A stretch of 64,000 bases of DNA, taken from contig CAYLMK010000005.1 of NCBI GenBank assembly GCA_964384945.1, forward strand, positions 124,001 to 188,000. Direction: 5' to 3'. The stretch comes from S015-6 sp964384945. GTDB lineage: Bacteria > Desulfobacterota > DSWW01. The notes under the pieces are model-generated. The model saw only the letters and a list, made by a program, of their open reading frames with translations, was not told the origin of the DNA and made no database searches. Positions 10,597-18,576 of the stretch are shown piece after piece (position 1 is the first letter of the stretch; the number at the start of each line of letters is the position of its first letter). A program made the translations under genes and the position numbers.

Positions 10597-12402
10597 GTGG
10601 CGGACAAATTCGTGAGCATGCGAAACCTGAGATTCCTGCTCTACGAGATCCTCGACGTGGAGTCGATCACGAAGTTCCCCTATTTCCAGGAGCACAACCG
10701 CGAGATCTTCGAGATGGTCCTGGAAACGGGGGAGAAGATGGGCAGGGACCTGCTCCACCCCTATTTTGTCGAGATGGACAGGCATCCGCCGGAATTCGTG
10801 GACGGGCACGTCAAGGTCCTGCCCATGGTCCGAACGCTCATGAGGGAGTGCGGCGAGGGGGGCTGGATCGGCGCCCATGCCTCGTACGAGCGGGGCGGGC
10901 AGCAGATGCCCTCGCAGATCATGAATGCCTTCCGGTTCATCTTCTGCGCGGCCAATTACTCGGCGAGCGTGTATCCTTTTCTGACCGGGGGCGCGGCCCA
11001 CCTGATCGAAAGCTTCGGCTCCGAGGAACTCATCGAGACTTACGTGCCCCGCATGTTCCGCGGCGAGTGGCAGGGCACCATGGCCCTGACCGAGCCTCAG
11101 GCAGGCAGTTCGCTCACCGATATCACCACGACCGCCGAGCCCACGGACCGGGGATACTACAAACTCAAGGGCCAGAAGATCTTCATCTCGGCCGCGGACC
11201 ACGACGGCGTGGACAACGTCGTCAACCTGCTGCTCGCCCGGATCAAGGGGGCGCCCCCGGGCGTGAAGGGGATCTCCCTGTTCGTGGTGCCCCAGAAGCG
11301 AATCACGCCGGACGGCGGGCTCGAGGGCAATGACCTGCTCACCACCGGGATCTACCACAAGCTCGGCTACAGGGGCTCCCCCATCACCCAGTTGAGCCTG
11401 GGCGAGAACGACGACTGCCGGGGCTGGCTCGTGGGAGAGCCGCACAAGGGCCTTCGGTACATGTTCCAGCTCATGAACGAGGCCAGGATCGACGTGGGAA
11501 TGAGCGCCGCCGCGATCGCATCGGCCGCTTACTACGCTTCCCTTCAGTACACGCGGGAGAGGCCCCAGGGCAGGCCGATCACCAGCAAGGACCCGATGCA
11601 GCCCCAGGTCCCGATCATCGAGCATCCGGACGTCAAGCGCATGCTCCTGTTCCAGCGGGCCGTCGTCGAGGGATCCATGGCCTTGATCTTCCAATGTGCC
11701 AGGTACGTCGACCTCACGCGCGTCCTCGATGGAGAGGAGAAGGAACGCTGCGAGCTGCTTCTCGACCTGCTCACCCCCGTGGCCAAGAGCTACCCCTCCG
11801 AGATGGGCATTCTCGCCGTCAGCGCCGGCCTCCAGTGCCTGGGGGGGTACGGGTACTGCGACGAGTTCCCCCTGGAGCAGCACTACCGGGACATGCGCAT
11901 TCACCCGATCCACGAGGGCACGACAGGAATCCAGGGCATGGACCTGCTCGGCCGCAAGGTCGTGATGAAGGAAGGCAAGGCCTTCCTGCTGTACCTGGAA
12001 GAGGTGGAACGGACCATCCGGGAGGCCCGGGCCGTCGCCCCCCTGGTCCCGCTGGCGGACGCCCTGGCTACATCCCTGGAAACGCTCAAGGAGGTGACCG
12101 GCCGCCTGACAGGCATCGCCGCGGAAGGGAAGATCGATCTTTTCCTCGCGGATGCCACGCTCTACCTGGAATTCTTCGGGATCATCGCAATCGCATGGCA
12201 GTGGCTCGTGCAGGCCGTCAAGGCACAGCAGGCGCTGGACAGGAACCCGATCGAGGCGGAACGGGACTTTTACACGGGCAAGCTCTTTACTTGCCGTTAC
12301 TTCTTCGCCTACGAGCTGCCCAAGATCGACGGCCTCGGAAGGCGCCTGAAAGCCAGTGACGGACTGACCCTAGAGATGAAAGAGAAGTTCTTCGCGGACT
12401 AG
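10597..12402 (+). CDS. Acyl-CoA dehydrogenase, long (~600-residue) class
   Basis: A 601-residue FAD-dependent acyl-CoA dehydrogenase that introduces an alpha-beta double bond into acyl-CoA. The helical N-terminal domain is followed by the middle-domain signature MALTEPQAGSSLTDITTTAEP (about residue 165), the C-terminal FAD helices, and QCLGGYGYCDEFPLEQHYRDMRI near residue 420. An extra C-terminal helical domain is typical of the 600-residue class that includes methylmercaptopropionyl-CoA dehydrogenase-like enzymes. A GTG start at 10597 is chosen because AAGGAGG ends 6 bases upstream (10584-10590). The substrate cannot be told from sequence. It is divergent from the crotonase-fold gene. Confidence 0.92.
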   Translation: MADKFVSMRNLRFLLYEILDVESITKFPYFQEHNREIFEMVLETGEKMGRDLLHPYFVEMDRHPPEFVDGHVKVLPMVRTLMRECGEGGWIGAHASYERGGQQMPSQIMNAFRFIFCAANYSASVYPFLTGGAAHLIESFGSEELIETYVPRMFRGEWQGTMALTEPQAGSSLTDITTTAEPTDRGYYKLKGQKIFISAADHDGVDNVVNLLLARIKGAPPGVKGISLFVVPQKRITPDGGLEGNDLLTTGIYHKLGYRGSPITQLSLGENDDCRGWLVGEPHKGLRYMFQLMNEARIDVGMSAAAIASAAYYASLQYTRERPQGRPITSKDPMQPQVPIIEHPDVKRMLLFQRAVVEGSMALIFQCARYVDLTRVLDGEEKERCELLLDLLTPVAKSYPSEMGILAVSAGLQCLGGYGYCDEFPLEQHYRDMRIHPIHEGTTGIQGMDLLGRKVVMKEGKAFLLYLEEVERTIREARAVAPLVPLADALATSLETLKEVTGRLTGIAAEGKIDLFLADATLYLEFFGIIAIAWQWLVQAVKAQQALDRNPIEAERDFYTGKLFTCRYFFAYELPKIDGLGRRLKASDGLTLEMKEKFFAD

Positions 12403-12440
12403 AGCCCGCTTCAAGCGTCACTTTTTCAAAGGAAGGGAAG

Positions 12441-13391
12441 ATGCCCGGGCCGGCCCGACCCTTCTGGATCCCACTCCTCATCCTGCTGGCAGGATGCGCG
12501 GCCCCCCAAACGCGTCTCGACCGTGCCTCTCCCTACCGGGACCCAGCCACCCTGCAGAAGGGAGAGATCCTGCACCTCGCAACGGGCCGGCTCGTCTCGG
12601 AGGGGCAACTCCTTGAATCCCTCTCCCGGTACCCGATCGTTTACGTGGGCGAAACCCATGACAGCCTGGACGACCATGCCGTCGAACTCTTCATCCTCAG
12701 CGGGCTTCACAGGAGATCGCCCGGGAGCGTGTCCCTCGGCATCGAGATGCTCCCCCGGACCGCCCAGGCCGACCTGGATGCCTACCTCCTCGGCGACTTG
12801 GAGGCGTCGGAGTTCGAGCCGGTGTGGACTCGTTACTGGGGCCACTCGTTCGCCTATTACGAGCAGATCCTTCGTTTTGCGCGCGACAACCGGATTCATG
12901 TGCTGGCGCTGAACGTGGAGGAAGACCTCCGCAAGGCGGTCCGAAGGAAGCCGCCCGCCGAGATCGAGTCGGATCTGGCCGGCCGCCTGCCGGAGATGGA
13001 CCTCGAGGACCCTTATCACAGGTCCGTGACACAGGCGATCTTCGCCTCGCATCCCATGGGCCCGCAGGATGCGGAGGCCTTCTATCGGGTGCAGGTCCTC
13101 TGGGACGAAACCATGGCCGACACCGCGGCCCGGTACCTCCGGAGTCCCGAGGGGAGGGGAAAGCAACTCGTCGTTTTGGCCGGGGCCCACCACGTGCGCC
13201 ACGGCTGCGGAATCCCCCGTAGACTCTTCCGGAGAGTCCCCCTTCCCTTCGCCGTCGTCCTGCCTCTTGTCGTGGAGATCCCCCAGAACAAGAAGGACCG
13301 CATGATGAACCTCGAACCGCCTCCCCTCCCGATGCCCCCGGCGGATTTCCTCTGGGCGGTGGGATACACGAGCATGGACGACCTGGAGTAG
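12441..13391 (+). CDS. ChaN family lipoprotein
   Basis: A 316-residue predicted lipoprotein. A hydrophobic signal ends in the lipobox LLAGC at residues 15-19. The body matches the ChaN/EreA-like haem-binding fold (DUF399): VYVGETHDSLDDH near residue 70, GIEMLPRTAQADLDAYL near 100, and LVVLAGAHHVRHGCGIPRRL near 243. In Campylobacter, ChaN binds stacked haem at the outer membrane. A haem or iron role here is inferred from the family only. A good AAAGGAAGGGAAG site precedes the ATG. The spacer after the acyl-CoA dehydrogenase is 38 bases. Confidence 0.85.
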   Translation: MPGPARPFWIPLLILLAGCAAPQTRLDRASPYRDPATLQKGEILHLATGRLVSEGQLLESLSRYPIVYVGETHDSLDDHAVELFILSGLHRRSPGSVSLGIEMLPRTAQADLDAYLLGDLEASEFEPVWTRYWGHSFAYYEQILRFARDNRIHVLALNVEEDLRKAVRRKPPAEIESDLAGRLPEMDLEDPYHRSVTQAIFASHPMGPQDAEAFYRVQVLWDETMADTAARYLRSPEGRGKQLVVLAGAHHVRHGCGIPRRLFRRVPLPFAVVLPLVVEIPQNKKDRMMNLEPPPLPMPPADFLWAVGYTSMDDLE

Positions 13392-13430
13392 ACGGCCCCG
13401 CATCGGTCGTTCGAGACGTGGGTTTTTCTA

Positions 13431-13460
13431 TTGACAAACAAACGGTTTTCCAGGTAAATC
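13431..13460 (+). promoter_or_regulatory. Promoter upstream of the small membrane protein
   Basis: A consensus -35 TTGACA (13431-13436), an 18-base spacer and a weak -10 TAAATC (13455-13460), in an AT-rich patch 40 bases upstream of the next start codon. Confidence 0.5.
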
Positions 13461-13501
13461 ATAAAGACGAAGGAACCAAACTTCCGGAAAAGGAGACGAA
13501 C

Positions 13502-13762
13502 ATGACGGACAGGTCCACCCGGCTGGCCTTTACGGAACGGAACATCCAGCGATGGAAGATGATCCAGGTGATCTCCCTCCTTCCGCTCATCGTTTCCGTG
13601 TTCCTCATGTTTTACTTCAAGGGTTCCATGATGGGCACCATCGTCTTCTTTCTGGTCTTGATCGTCGGGGTCGTCCTGCCCCAAATCTGTCGGAACGTGA
13701 TCGAATCGCACCTCATCCTGATGGAAGAGATCGAGCGGCTTCGCAAAGAGATCTCGAAATAG
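13502..13762 (+). CDS. Small two-helix membrane protein, unknown function
   Basis: An 86-residue protein with a basic, soluble N-terminus (about 1-20). Two hydrophobic segments (about residues 22-38 and 43-60) follow, then a charged C-terminal helix (HLILMEEIERLRKEISK) that could form a short coiled coil. AAAGGAGACGAAC precedes the ATG at 13502, and the preceding in-frame codons are spacer. The gene has its own promoter candidate and convergent neighbours. I do not recognise the family. Confidence 0.75.
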   Translation: MTDRSTRLAFTERNIQRWKMIQVISLLPLIVSVFLMFYFKGSMMGTIVFFLVLIVGVVLPQICRNVIESHLILMEEIERLRKEISK

Positions 13763-13839
13763 GGCGGGGACACAAGCCTCGCAGCCAGGACGGTCATCGA
13801 GGCCGCAATCGGCGCGAAGAAAGCCATGGGGCGCCCGCG

Positions 13840-14526
13840 CTAGCCGTTCTTCGCCATCCTTCGCTGAAGGCGCCTGAGGTTGGCCTGCAGACGCTGGTCG
13901 TTCGGCCGCAGCCTGCGCGCCGTCGACCAGTGTTCCTCGGCTCCCTTCCAGTCCTTCACGCTCAGGCAGGCGAACCCTTGATCCACGTGGCGATGGAAGG
14001 CGTCCGACTCGGACTCGGCAGCGCCGGCAACCGGCTCGGTACGGCCCGCCTGCTCGGGCGCACGGTAGGTCTCTCCACGGACAACGGGCAGCGAAACCGC
14101 CTCGACCTCCGTCTGCGGGGCCTTCTCCGGCCGGGGCTGGCCTCCGCTCTCGATGAAGGCGAGCAGAAAAGAGGGGAATTCCTTCGGGTTGAAGGGTTTC
14201 TCCAGAAAGAGTGCGGACGGGGACAGCCTGCCGGAGGGCAGGCACTCCAGGGGCAACGACTCCGCAAGGATGATCCACTTCCATGTCCCGCCTTCAAAGG
14301 CCTGATCCCCGCATAGGTAACGAGCGGCCGCCAAGGCCTTTTCCCAGCCGTCCACAACGATCACGTGGACCGGTTCCCGATCACAGATCTCCCTTGCCTC
14401 GGAAGGGTCCGTCACGCAGTCGATCACGAACCGGTCTTCGAAAAGGGCCAGCGTCCGGGTCAACTGCCACAGCAGTCGATGATCGAGACCCAGGAAGAGG
14501 ATGTGCTCTTTATCTTGCCTTTTCAT
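13840..14526 (-). CDS. Receiver-like protein with a TPR-like C-terminal segment
   Basis: A 228-residue protein. Residues 1-125 resemble a response-regulator receiver: D15, a candidate phospho-acceptor D59 in HVIVVDGW, and K110 in FLEKPF. One of the usual two acidic-pocket aspartates is missing. A proline- and charge-rich linker follows (about 125-170). A C-terminal TPR-like helix pair (FACLSVKDWKGAEEHWSTARRLRPND and on) comes last. No DNA-binding domain is present, so output would be through protein contacts. It is the last gene of the operon with the membrane sensor (9-base gap) and the pseudokinase. Confidence 0.75.
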   Translation of the reverse strand: MKRQDKEHILFLGLDHRLLWQLTRTLALFEDRFVIDCVTDPSEAREICDREPVHVIVVDGWEKALAAARYLCGDQAFEGGTWKWIILAESLPLECLPSGRLSPSALFLEKPFNPKEFPSFLLAFIESGGQPRPEKAPQTEVEAVSLPVVRGETYRAPEQAGRTEPVAGAAESESDAFHRHVDQGFACLSVKDWKGAEEHWSTARRLRPNDQRLQANLRRLQRRMAKNG

Positions 14527-14535
14527 GAAAAGCCC

Positions 14536-15285
14536 CTACGTCTCCCCACCGTGACCGGCGCGGATCGCCCGGCGGTAGAGGACCCCGATGCACAGAGAAC
14601 TCAGGACAACGACCGGCAGGGTGAGCCGGACGAACCGTCGCCGCATTTCCGTCAGCACGTTCGTCTGGGCCTCCTCCAGAATGCCGCCGGACCGCACGAG
14701 TTGCTCCTCCGGCACCGGGAGAACACAAAGCAACTGTTCTCCCACAGGCGCCACGGCCAGAAACCAGCTTCGCTTCTTCGACCGATCCGGAGAACCGGGC
14801 ATGTCGATCGCAAAATAGCCGCCTCGGATCCACTTCCTCTCCATTCGCCGCATGGTGCGAAGAAAGGCCTCCCTGCCCTCCGGCTCATTCAGAAAGGCGG
14901 CCGATCCGAAGGGCGGCTCGGAGGGGTACAGGATGCGCAAGCCTGTCCGCTCCATCAGGATGAATGGCTCATCGGGTCCGAAGAACAGGCGGAATCGCTC
15001 CCCCCATGCCTCGACGAGCGCCTCGAGCCCGGCCTCCGCGATCGGCTCGCTCCCCCCGTCCTCCGGCCGGCTCGCCAACCGCACCGCTCCGGCGAGCCGG
15101 GACTGGACATGCTCCTTGTATAGGTACATACCGTACAGCCGCGGCAGGGCCTCTGCCTCGCCCTGAAGGCTCTTGAGCGTCGCATACGCGTATATCCACA
15201 GGGCCCACAAAGGAAGTATCGTCACAACGAGCACTGCCTTTGAGAAAAACCTCGGGCTCATGCCCTCTGTGTTCCTGAAACCCAT
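14536..15285 (-). CDS. Membrane protein with a periplasmic sensor-like domain
   Basis: A 249-residue protein with one transmembrane helix near residues 14-34 (AVLVVTILPLWALWIYAYA), a periplasmic domain of about 175 residues, and a second helix near 222-240 (LPVVVLSSLCIGVLY). A short basic cytoplasmic tail follows. This is the layout of a CACHE-type extracellular sensor without its own output domain. The domain assignment is inferred from topology, with no clear motif. The ATG at 15285 follows GGGGGT. It lies between the pseudokinase and the receiver gene, which suggests a multi-protein signalling complex. Confidence 0.7.
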   Translation of the reverse strand: MGFRNTEGMSPRFFSKAVLVVTILPLWALWIYAYATLKSLQGEAEALPRLYGMYLYKEHVQSRLAGAVRLASRPEDGGSEPIAEAGLEALVEAWGERFRLFFGPDEPFILMERTGLRILYPSEPPFGSAAFLNEPEGREAFLRTMRRMERKWIRGGYFAIDMPGSPDRSKKRSWFLAVAPVGEQLLCVLPVPEEQLVRSGGILEEAQTNVLTEMRRRFVRLTLPVVVLSSLCIGVLYRRAIRAGHGGET

Positions 15286-15326
15286 CCAGGCACCCCCGGA
15301 ATCCGTGCAAAGGGGATTTCGTCCGT

Positions 15327-16517
15327 TCAACCCGACCGCATCGCTCCGGCCGGCCCGCCCGGCTCTGTGCGCGAAAACAAGGCCTCCCACCTGGCCAGGG
15401 CGCCGGAGTCGGAGATCTCGTCAAGACCCCGGGAGCCCGCCACCAGCATCGCCCCCAGGGCCAATCCCAGGTTGAGGAGCGTCAGGAGAACGAGGCAAAC
15501 GACCCGAGCCCTGTCCGCGATGAGAGGGGCCGGAGCGCCTGGCTCCGCCGACGTCTCTCCGACGGTTCCCCATCGCCCGCTTCGTGCCCGCAGCCCGGCC
15601 TCTCGGGCCGCAGCCTTCGAGACAGGGCGCTCTCCAACGAGGCGGTCCGCAGCTTTGCCCAGCTCCTGTCGACACGATCCCCGGACCCAGAGCCCTTCCA
15701 GGGCCGCAGCCAGATCGGATGGGGCGGCGTATCTCTCTTCCGGGTCCTCGTCAAGGGCCCGGAGCAGGATCCGGTCGACAGCCTCCGGAAGCCCCGGCCG
15801 CATTCCGCTCGGTCTGATGAAACGACCGGTCGGCCCCCGAAGGGTGAGCAGGCTGTAAAGGATCGCGCCCACGCCGTAAATATCCGCCTGTCTCCCAAGG
15901 GGCCGGCAGGCCACGAACTCGGGACACCCGTAGCAGGAAGCCTCCTCCTCCAGACCCTCGAAGGGCCTGCGCAGAACCGCTCGCAGCATGGCCCGGATGC
16001 CGATGTGGGCCATTCTCGGAAAGAAGGGAATCGGGCCGTCGGGCCACGGGTCGAGATAGATCTCCAGGGGATGCAGGAATCCGTGAACCGCCGAATCCTG
16101 CACCCCCTCGAGGGCTCGGCACAGCAGCCAGGCAATGCCGAGGGCCTCCCGGTCCGTGAAGGGCTGATTCCTTCTTCTCCGATCGCGAAGGATTTCGGAA
16201 AGGGACTGCCCCCGGGGGGACTCTTCGACGAAGTAGAACAGGGCACTTGTCTCGCCCGCCCCGAGAAGGTTCAACAGGAACGGGCTCGAGAACCTGCCCA
16301 ACTGTTCCGCATGGAATCTCAGTTGCGCGGATGCCTGGGGAAAATCCCGGAAGATGGCCCGTGGGAATGCGACCAGCAACACCGGCCTGTCTTCCTGCGG
16401 GTCAAAGGCCCTCGTCAGGCTGAAGACATTTTCCTGGCGCAGGGTGTTGAAAACCTGGTATCGTCCCCCCACGCACTGACCGAAGTGCAGGCGGGGCTCG
16501 CATGCCGTCGAGTTCAA
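15327..16517 (-). CDS. Membrane-anchored serine/threonine pseudokinase
   Basis: A 396-residue Hanks-type kinase fold lacking catalytic residues. The beta3 lysine is absent (PVLLVAFPRAI). The catalytic loop HRDLKP reads HGFLHP (residues 145-150), so the proton-acceptor aspartate is lost. The DFG position reads MAH. The C-lobe is well kept: the APE-like glutamate at about 199 (GCPEFVACRPL) and the helix-F aspartate at about 212 (ADIYGVGAILYSLLT). A linker leads to one transmembrane helix near 340-365. The TTG start at 16517 is chosen because AAGGGGGG lies 5 bases upstream. It is the first gene of a three-gene operon. Confidence 0.82.
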   Translation of the reverse strand: MNSTACEPRLHFGQCVGGRYQVFNTLRQENVFSLTRAFDPQEDRPVLLVAFPRAIFRDFPQASAQLRFHAEQLGRFSSPFLLNLLGAGETSALFYFVEESPRGQSLSEILRDRRRRNQPFTDREALGIAWLLCRALEGVQDSAVHGFLHPLEIYLDPWPDGPIPFFPRMAHIGIRAMLRAVLRRPFEGLEEEASCYGCPEFVACRPLGRQADIYGVGAILYSLLTLRGPTGRFIRPSGMRPGLPEAVDRILLRALDEDPEERYAAPSDLAAALEGLWVRGSCRQELGKAADRLVGERPVSKAAAREAGLRARSGRWGTVGETSAEPGAPAPLIADRARVVCLVLLTLLNLGLALGAMLVAGSRGLDEISDSGALARWEALFSRTEPGGPAGAMRSG

Positions 16518-16562
16518 GGAAACCCCCCTTGCGAAAGGGGACAAGCGACAAACATATTTTAT

Positions 16563-16592
16563 ATTATAGAATAGATTTTGCACAGAAGACAA
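16563..16592 (-). promoter_or_regulatory. Sigma-70-like promoter of the pseudokinase operon
   Basis: On the minus strand, TTGTCT (16592-16587), an 18-base spacer and a perfect TATAAT (16568-16563), inside a very AT-rich patch. The expected transcript start is about 40 bases upstream of the TTG start codon, which supports that start. Confidence 0.65.
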
Positions 16593-16739
16593 CCCCTCGG
16601 CGACCGCCCGCCGCCAAACGGTTCAGCGCGGCGGGGAAACCTGCCGATGTCCCGGGTACCCGTAACCTTGCGCTCCCGGGAGGCATCGTAGACGATGACG
16701 CGGGCTTGCCGGGCACACAGACATCGGCGGAGGAACCGC

Positions 16740-17393
16740 ATGCGCGGATGGACCCTGCTGTCGACCCTCGCGCTCCTGCTCTGCCTTCTCTTTCCATCGG
16801 GATCGTCACCGGCCGGCCCCGCCAAACCACAGGAGACGGTCGAAACGAGTCCCGCGCCGGGCTTCCGCGTCGAAGAGATCGAACAGAAAAGAACGGATCG
16901 GATCTCATGGCTGCGCGTGCAGGTTGCGGCGGACACCGGTGTGGCGGAGACATGGACCGCCCTGCAGGCCGTCGAAGAATGGGGCAAGTTCCTTCGGATC
17001 TTCTCGGATGTCGCGGTGTTGGAAAGGTGGGGAGCCATGACCCGATACCGGTTTTCGGTCTCTCCCCCTTGGCCCATCGGGAATTTCGATTCCCTGATTT
17101 GGATTTCGGTTCTGCCCGAGCAACGCCTGATGCTCTGGAGGTCGAACCGAGACGACCTGACAAGGAGCCATGGAAGGATCGAGGTGCGGGAAATGCCGGA
17201 GGGCACGGGAACCCGGGTCAGCTACGAGATGCACTCCCCCGCCCAGGGCGCGTTTCCGCCCTGGGTGGTGCGCATCGGTCTCTATCTGGTGCTCCCCGGC
17301 GTTGCGCAGGACTTCCTCGACCGCATTCACGGCCAGGACGATCAAGAGGGATCCTTCCCCGGGTCCTCAGGGGTTCAGGACGTCCACCGATAG
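16740..17393 (+). CDS. Exported SRPBCC/START-like domain protein
   Basis: A 217-residue protein with an N-terminal signal (MRGWTLLSTLALLLCLLF, cleavage expected near residues 23-26). The mature part resembles a polyketide cyclase/START-type hydrophobic-ligand-binding fold: TWTALQAVEEWGKFLRIFSDV near residue 75, and RVSYEMHSPAQGAFPPWVVRIGL near 160. GGAGGAACCGC precedes the ATG at 16740. The last 27 bases overlap the 3' end of the convergent cyclophilin gene. The ligand is unknown. Confidence 0.72.
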   Translation: MRGWTLLSTLALLLCLLFPSGSSPAGPAKPQETVETSPAPGFRVEEIEQKRTDRISWLRVQVAADTGVAETWTALQAVEEWGKFLRIFSDVAVLERWGAMTRYRFSVSPPWPIGNFDSLIWISVLPEQRLMLWRSNRDDLTRSHGRIEVREMPEGTGTRVSYEMHSPAQGAFPPWVVRIGLYLVLPGVAQDFLDRIHGQDDQEGSFPGSSGVQDVHR

Positions 17394-18032
17394 GATCAGG
17401 ATGTCCTCGACCGGCACGTCGCGGTGAGGGCCCTTGGTTCCGGTCGGGGCCTTCTCGATCTTCCGCACCACGTCCATGCCATCGACCACCTTGCCGAAGA
17501 CAGCGTACCCGAATCCCTGGGGCGAGGCGTCCCGATGGTCCAGGAAGTCGTTGTCCTTGCAGTTGATGAAGAACTGACTCGTTGCGCTGTCCACCACGGA
17601 GGTCCTGGCCATCGCGATCGTGCCGGTCTTGTTTTTCAGGCCGTTGGCCGCCTCGTTTCGAATCGGGCTTCGGGTCGGCTTCTGTTTCATTCCGGGCTCC
17701 ATCCCGCCCCCTTGAACCATGAAACCGGGAATCACGCGATGGAAGAGGGTACCCTTGTAGAACCCCTCGTTCGCGTATTGGAGAAAGTTGGCCACCGTGG
17801 CAGGCGCCCGCTTCCGGTCGAGTTCCAGGACGATCTGTCCCATGGAGGTCTTCAGGGCCACCCGCGGGCTGTCGCTCTCCGTTTCCTTCTGCCCTGCGGC
17901 GTCACCCGACGGCTGCGAGGGGTCTTTCGGTTCCAGGCCCTTGGCGGCCGGCGCAAAGGCAAAGCAAACGAACAGGAAGGTCAACAGAACGGTCGAAATG
18001 CCGCACGTCATCTTTTCCCCTTTCGAGCCCAT
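17367..18032 (-). CDS. Cyclophilin-type peptidyl-prolyl cis-trans isomerase, exported
   Basis: A 221-residue protein with an N-terminal signal (about residues 8-32, TCGISTVLLTFLFVCFAFAP) followed by a charged linker. A single cyclophilin domain covers about residues 58-219. Family motifs are LFHRVIPGFMVQGG (catalytic arginine; about 97), GTIAMART (about 138), SQFFINCKDNDFLDH (about 152) and FGKVVDGMDVV (about 182). It probably folds proteins in the periplasm. Two close ATGs (18032 and 18011) are possible. It is divergent from the ACT gene. Confidence 0.93.
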   Translation of the reverse strand: MGSKGEKMTCGISTVLLTFLFVCFAFAPAAKGLEPKDPSQPSGDAAGQKETESDSPRVALKTSMGQIVLELDRKRAPATVANFLQYANEGFYKGTLFHRVIPGFMVQGGGMEPGMKQKPTRSPIRNEAANGLKNKTGTIAMARTSVVDSATSQFFINCKDNDFLDHRDASPQGFGYAVFGKVVDGMDVVRKIEKAPTGTKGPHRDVPVEDILILSVDVLNP

Positions 18033-18154
18033 CGACTCCGCTCCCTTTTTTCCGCTTCCTTTCCGGTCAACCTCTTGAACGTCCCGAGCCCACCATGGTG
18101 GAGCGTCCTCGGGCGATTGTCAACCCGCCGGTTCGAAACGGCATCGGCCTTTCA

Positions 18155-18183
18155 TTGATTTCCTGCCCCCCATTCGCTAGTGT
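18155..18183 (+). promoter_or_regulatory. Candidate promoter for the ACT-DUF711 pair
   Basis: TTGATT (18155-18160), a 17-base spacer and TAGTGT (18178-18183), about 105 bases upstream of the ACT gene. The match is moderate. Confidence 0.35.
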
Positions 18184-18288
18184 CGATACCGGCGGCCCCG
18201 GTTTCGGGCAAGCCTGACGATCCGGGGCGGGCCCCAAGATTCGGGATGCTCGACCCGGGGAGGTCCCTGGATGGGGGAGGGAAATGGA

Positions 18289-18573
18289 ATGCGGAAAGAC
18301 GGCGACCATGTGGTGGTGACGGTCGTGGGCACGGACAAGGTCGGGATCGTCGCCAAGATCAGCGGGCTCCTTGCCAGGCACAATGTCAACATCATCGATA
18401 TCTCACAGACCCTCATGGGGGACCTCTTCACGATGATCATGCTCGTGGACCTGGCGGAAGCGAGCCTCAGTCTCGATACCCTGCGCAGGAAACTGGAGGC
18501 CCTGAGCAGGCGAATCGGCCTCCAGATCATCGTGCAACACGAGCGCATCTTCCGGTTCATGCACAGGATCTGA
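18289..18573 (+). CDS. ACT domain protein
   Basis: A 94-residue single ACT domain (VVVTVVGTDKVGIVAKISGLL, then NVNIIDISQTLMGDLFTMIMLVDL). It is of the small free-standing family (UPF0237) that commonly sits directly before a DUF711 gene. ACT domains bind small ligands such as amino acids. The ATG at 18289 is preferred over 18271 because GGGAGG lies about 8 bases upstream. It is separated from the DUF711 gene by only 3 bases, so the two are cotranslated. Confidence 0.9.
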   Translation: MRKDGDHVVVTVVGTDKVGIVAKISGLLARHNVNIIDISQTLMGDLFTMIMLVDLAEASLSLDTLRRKLEALSRRIGLQIIVQHERIFRFMHRI

Positions 18574-18576
18574 GCG

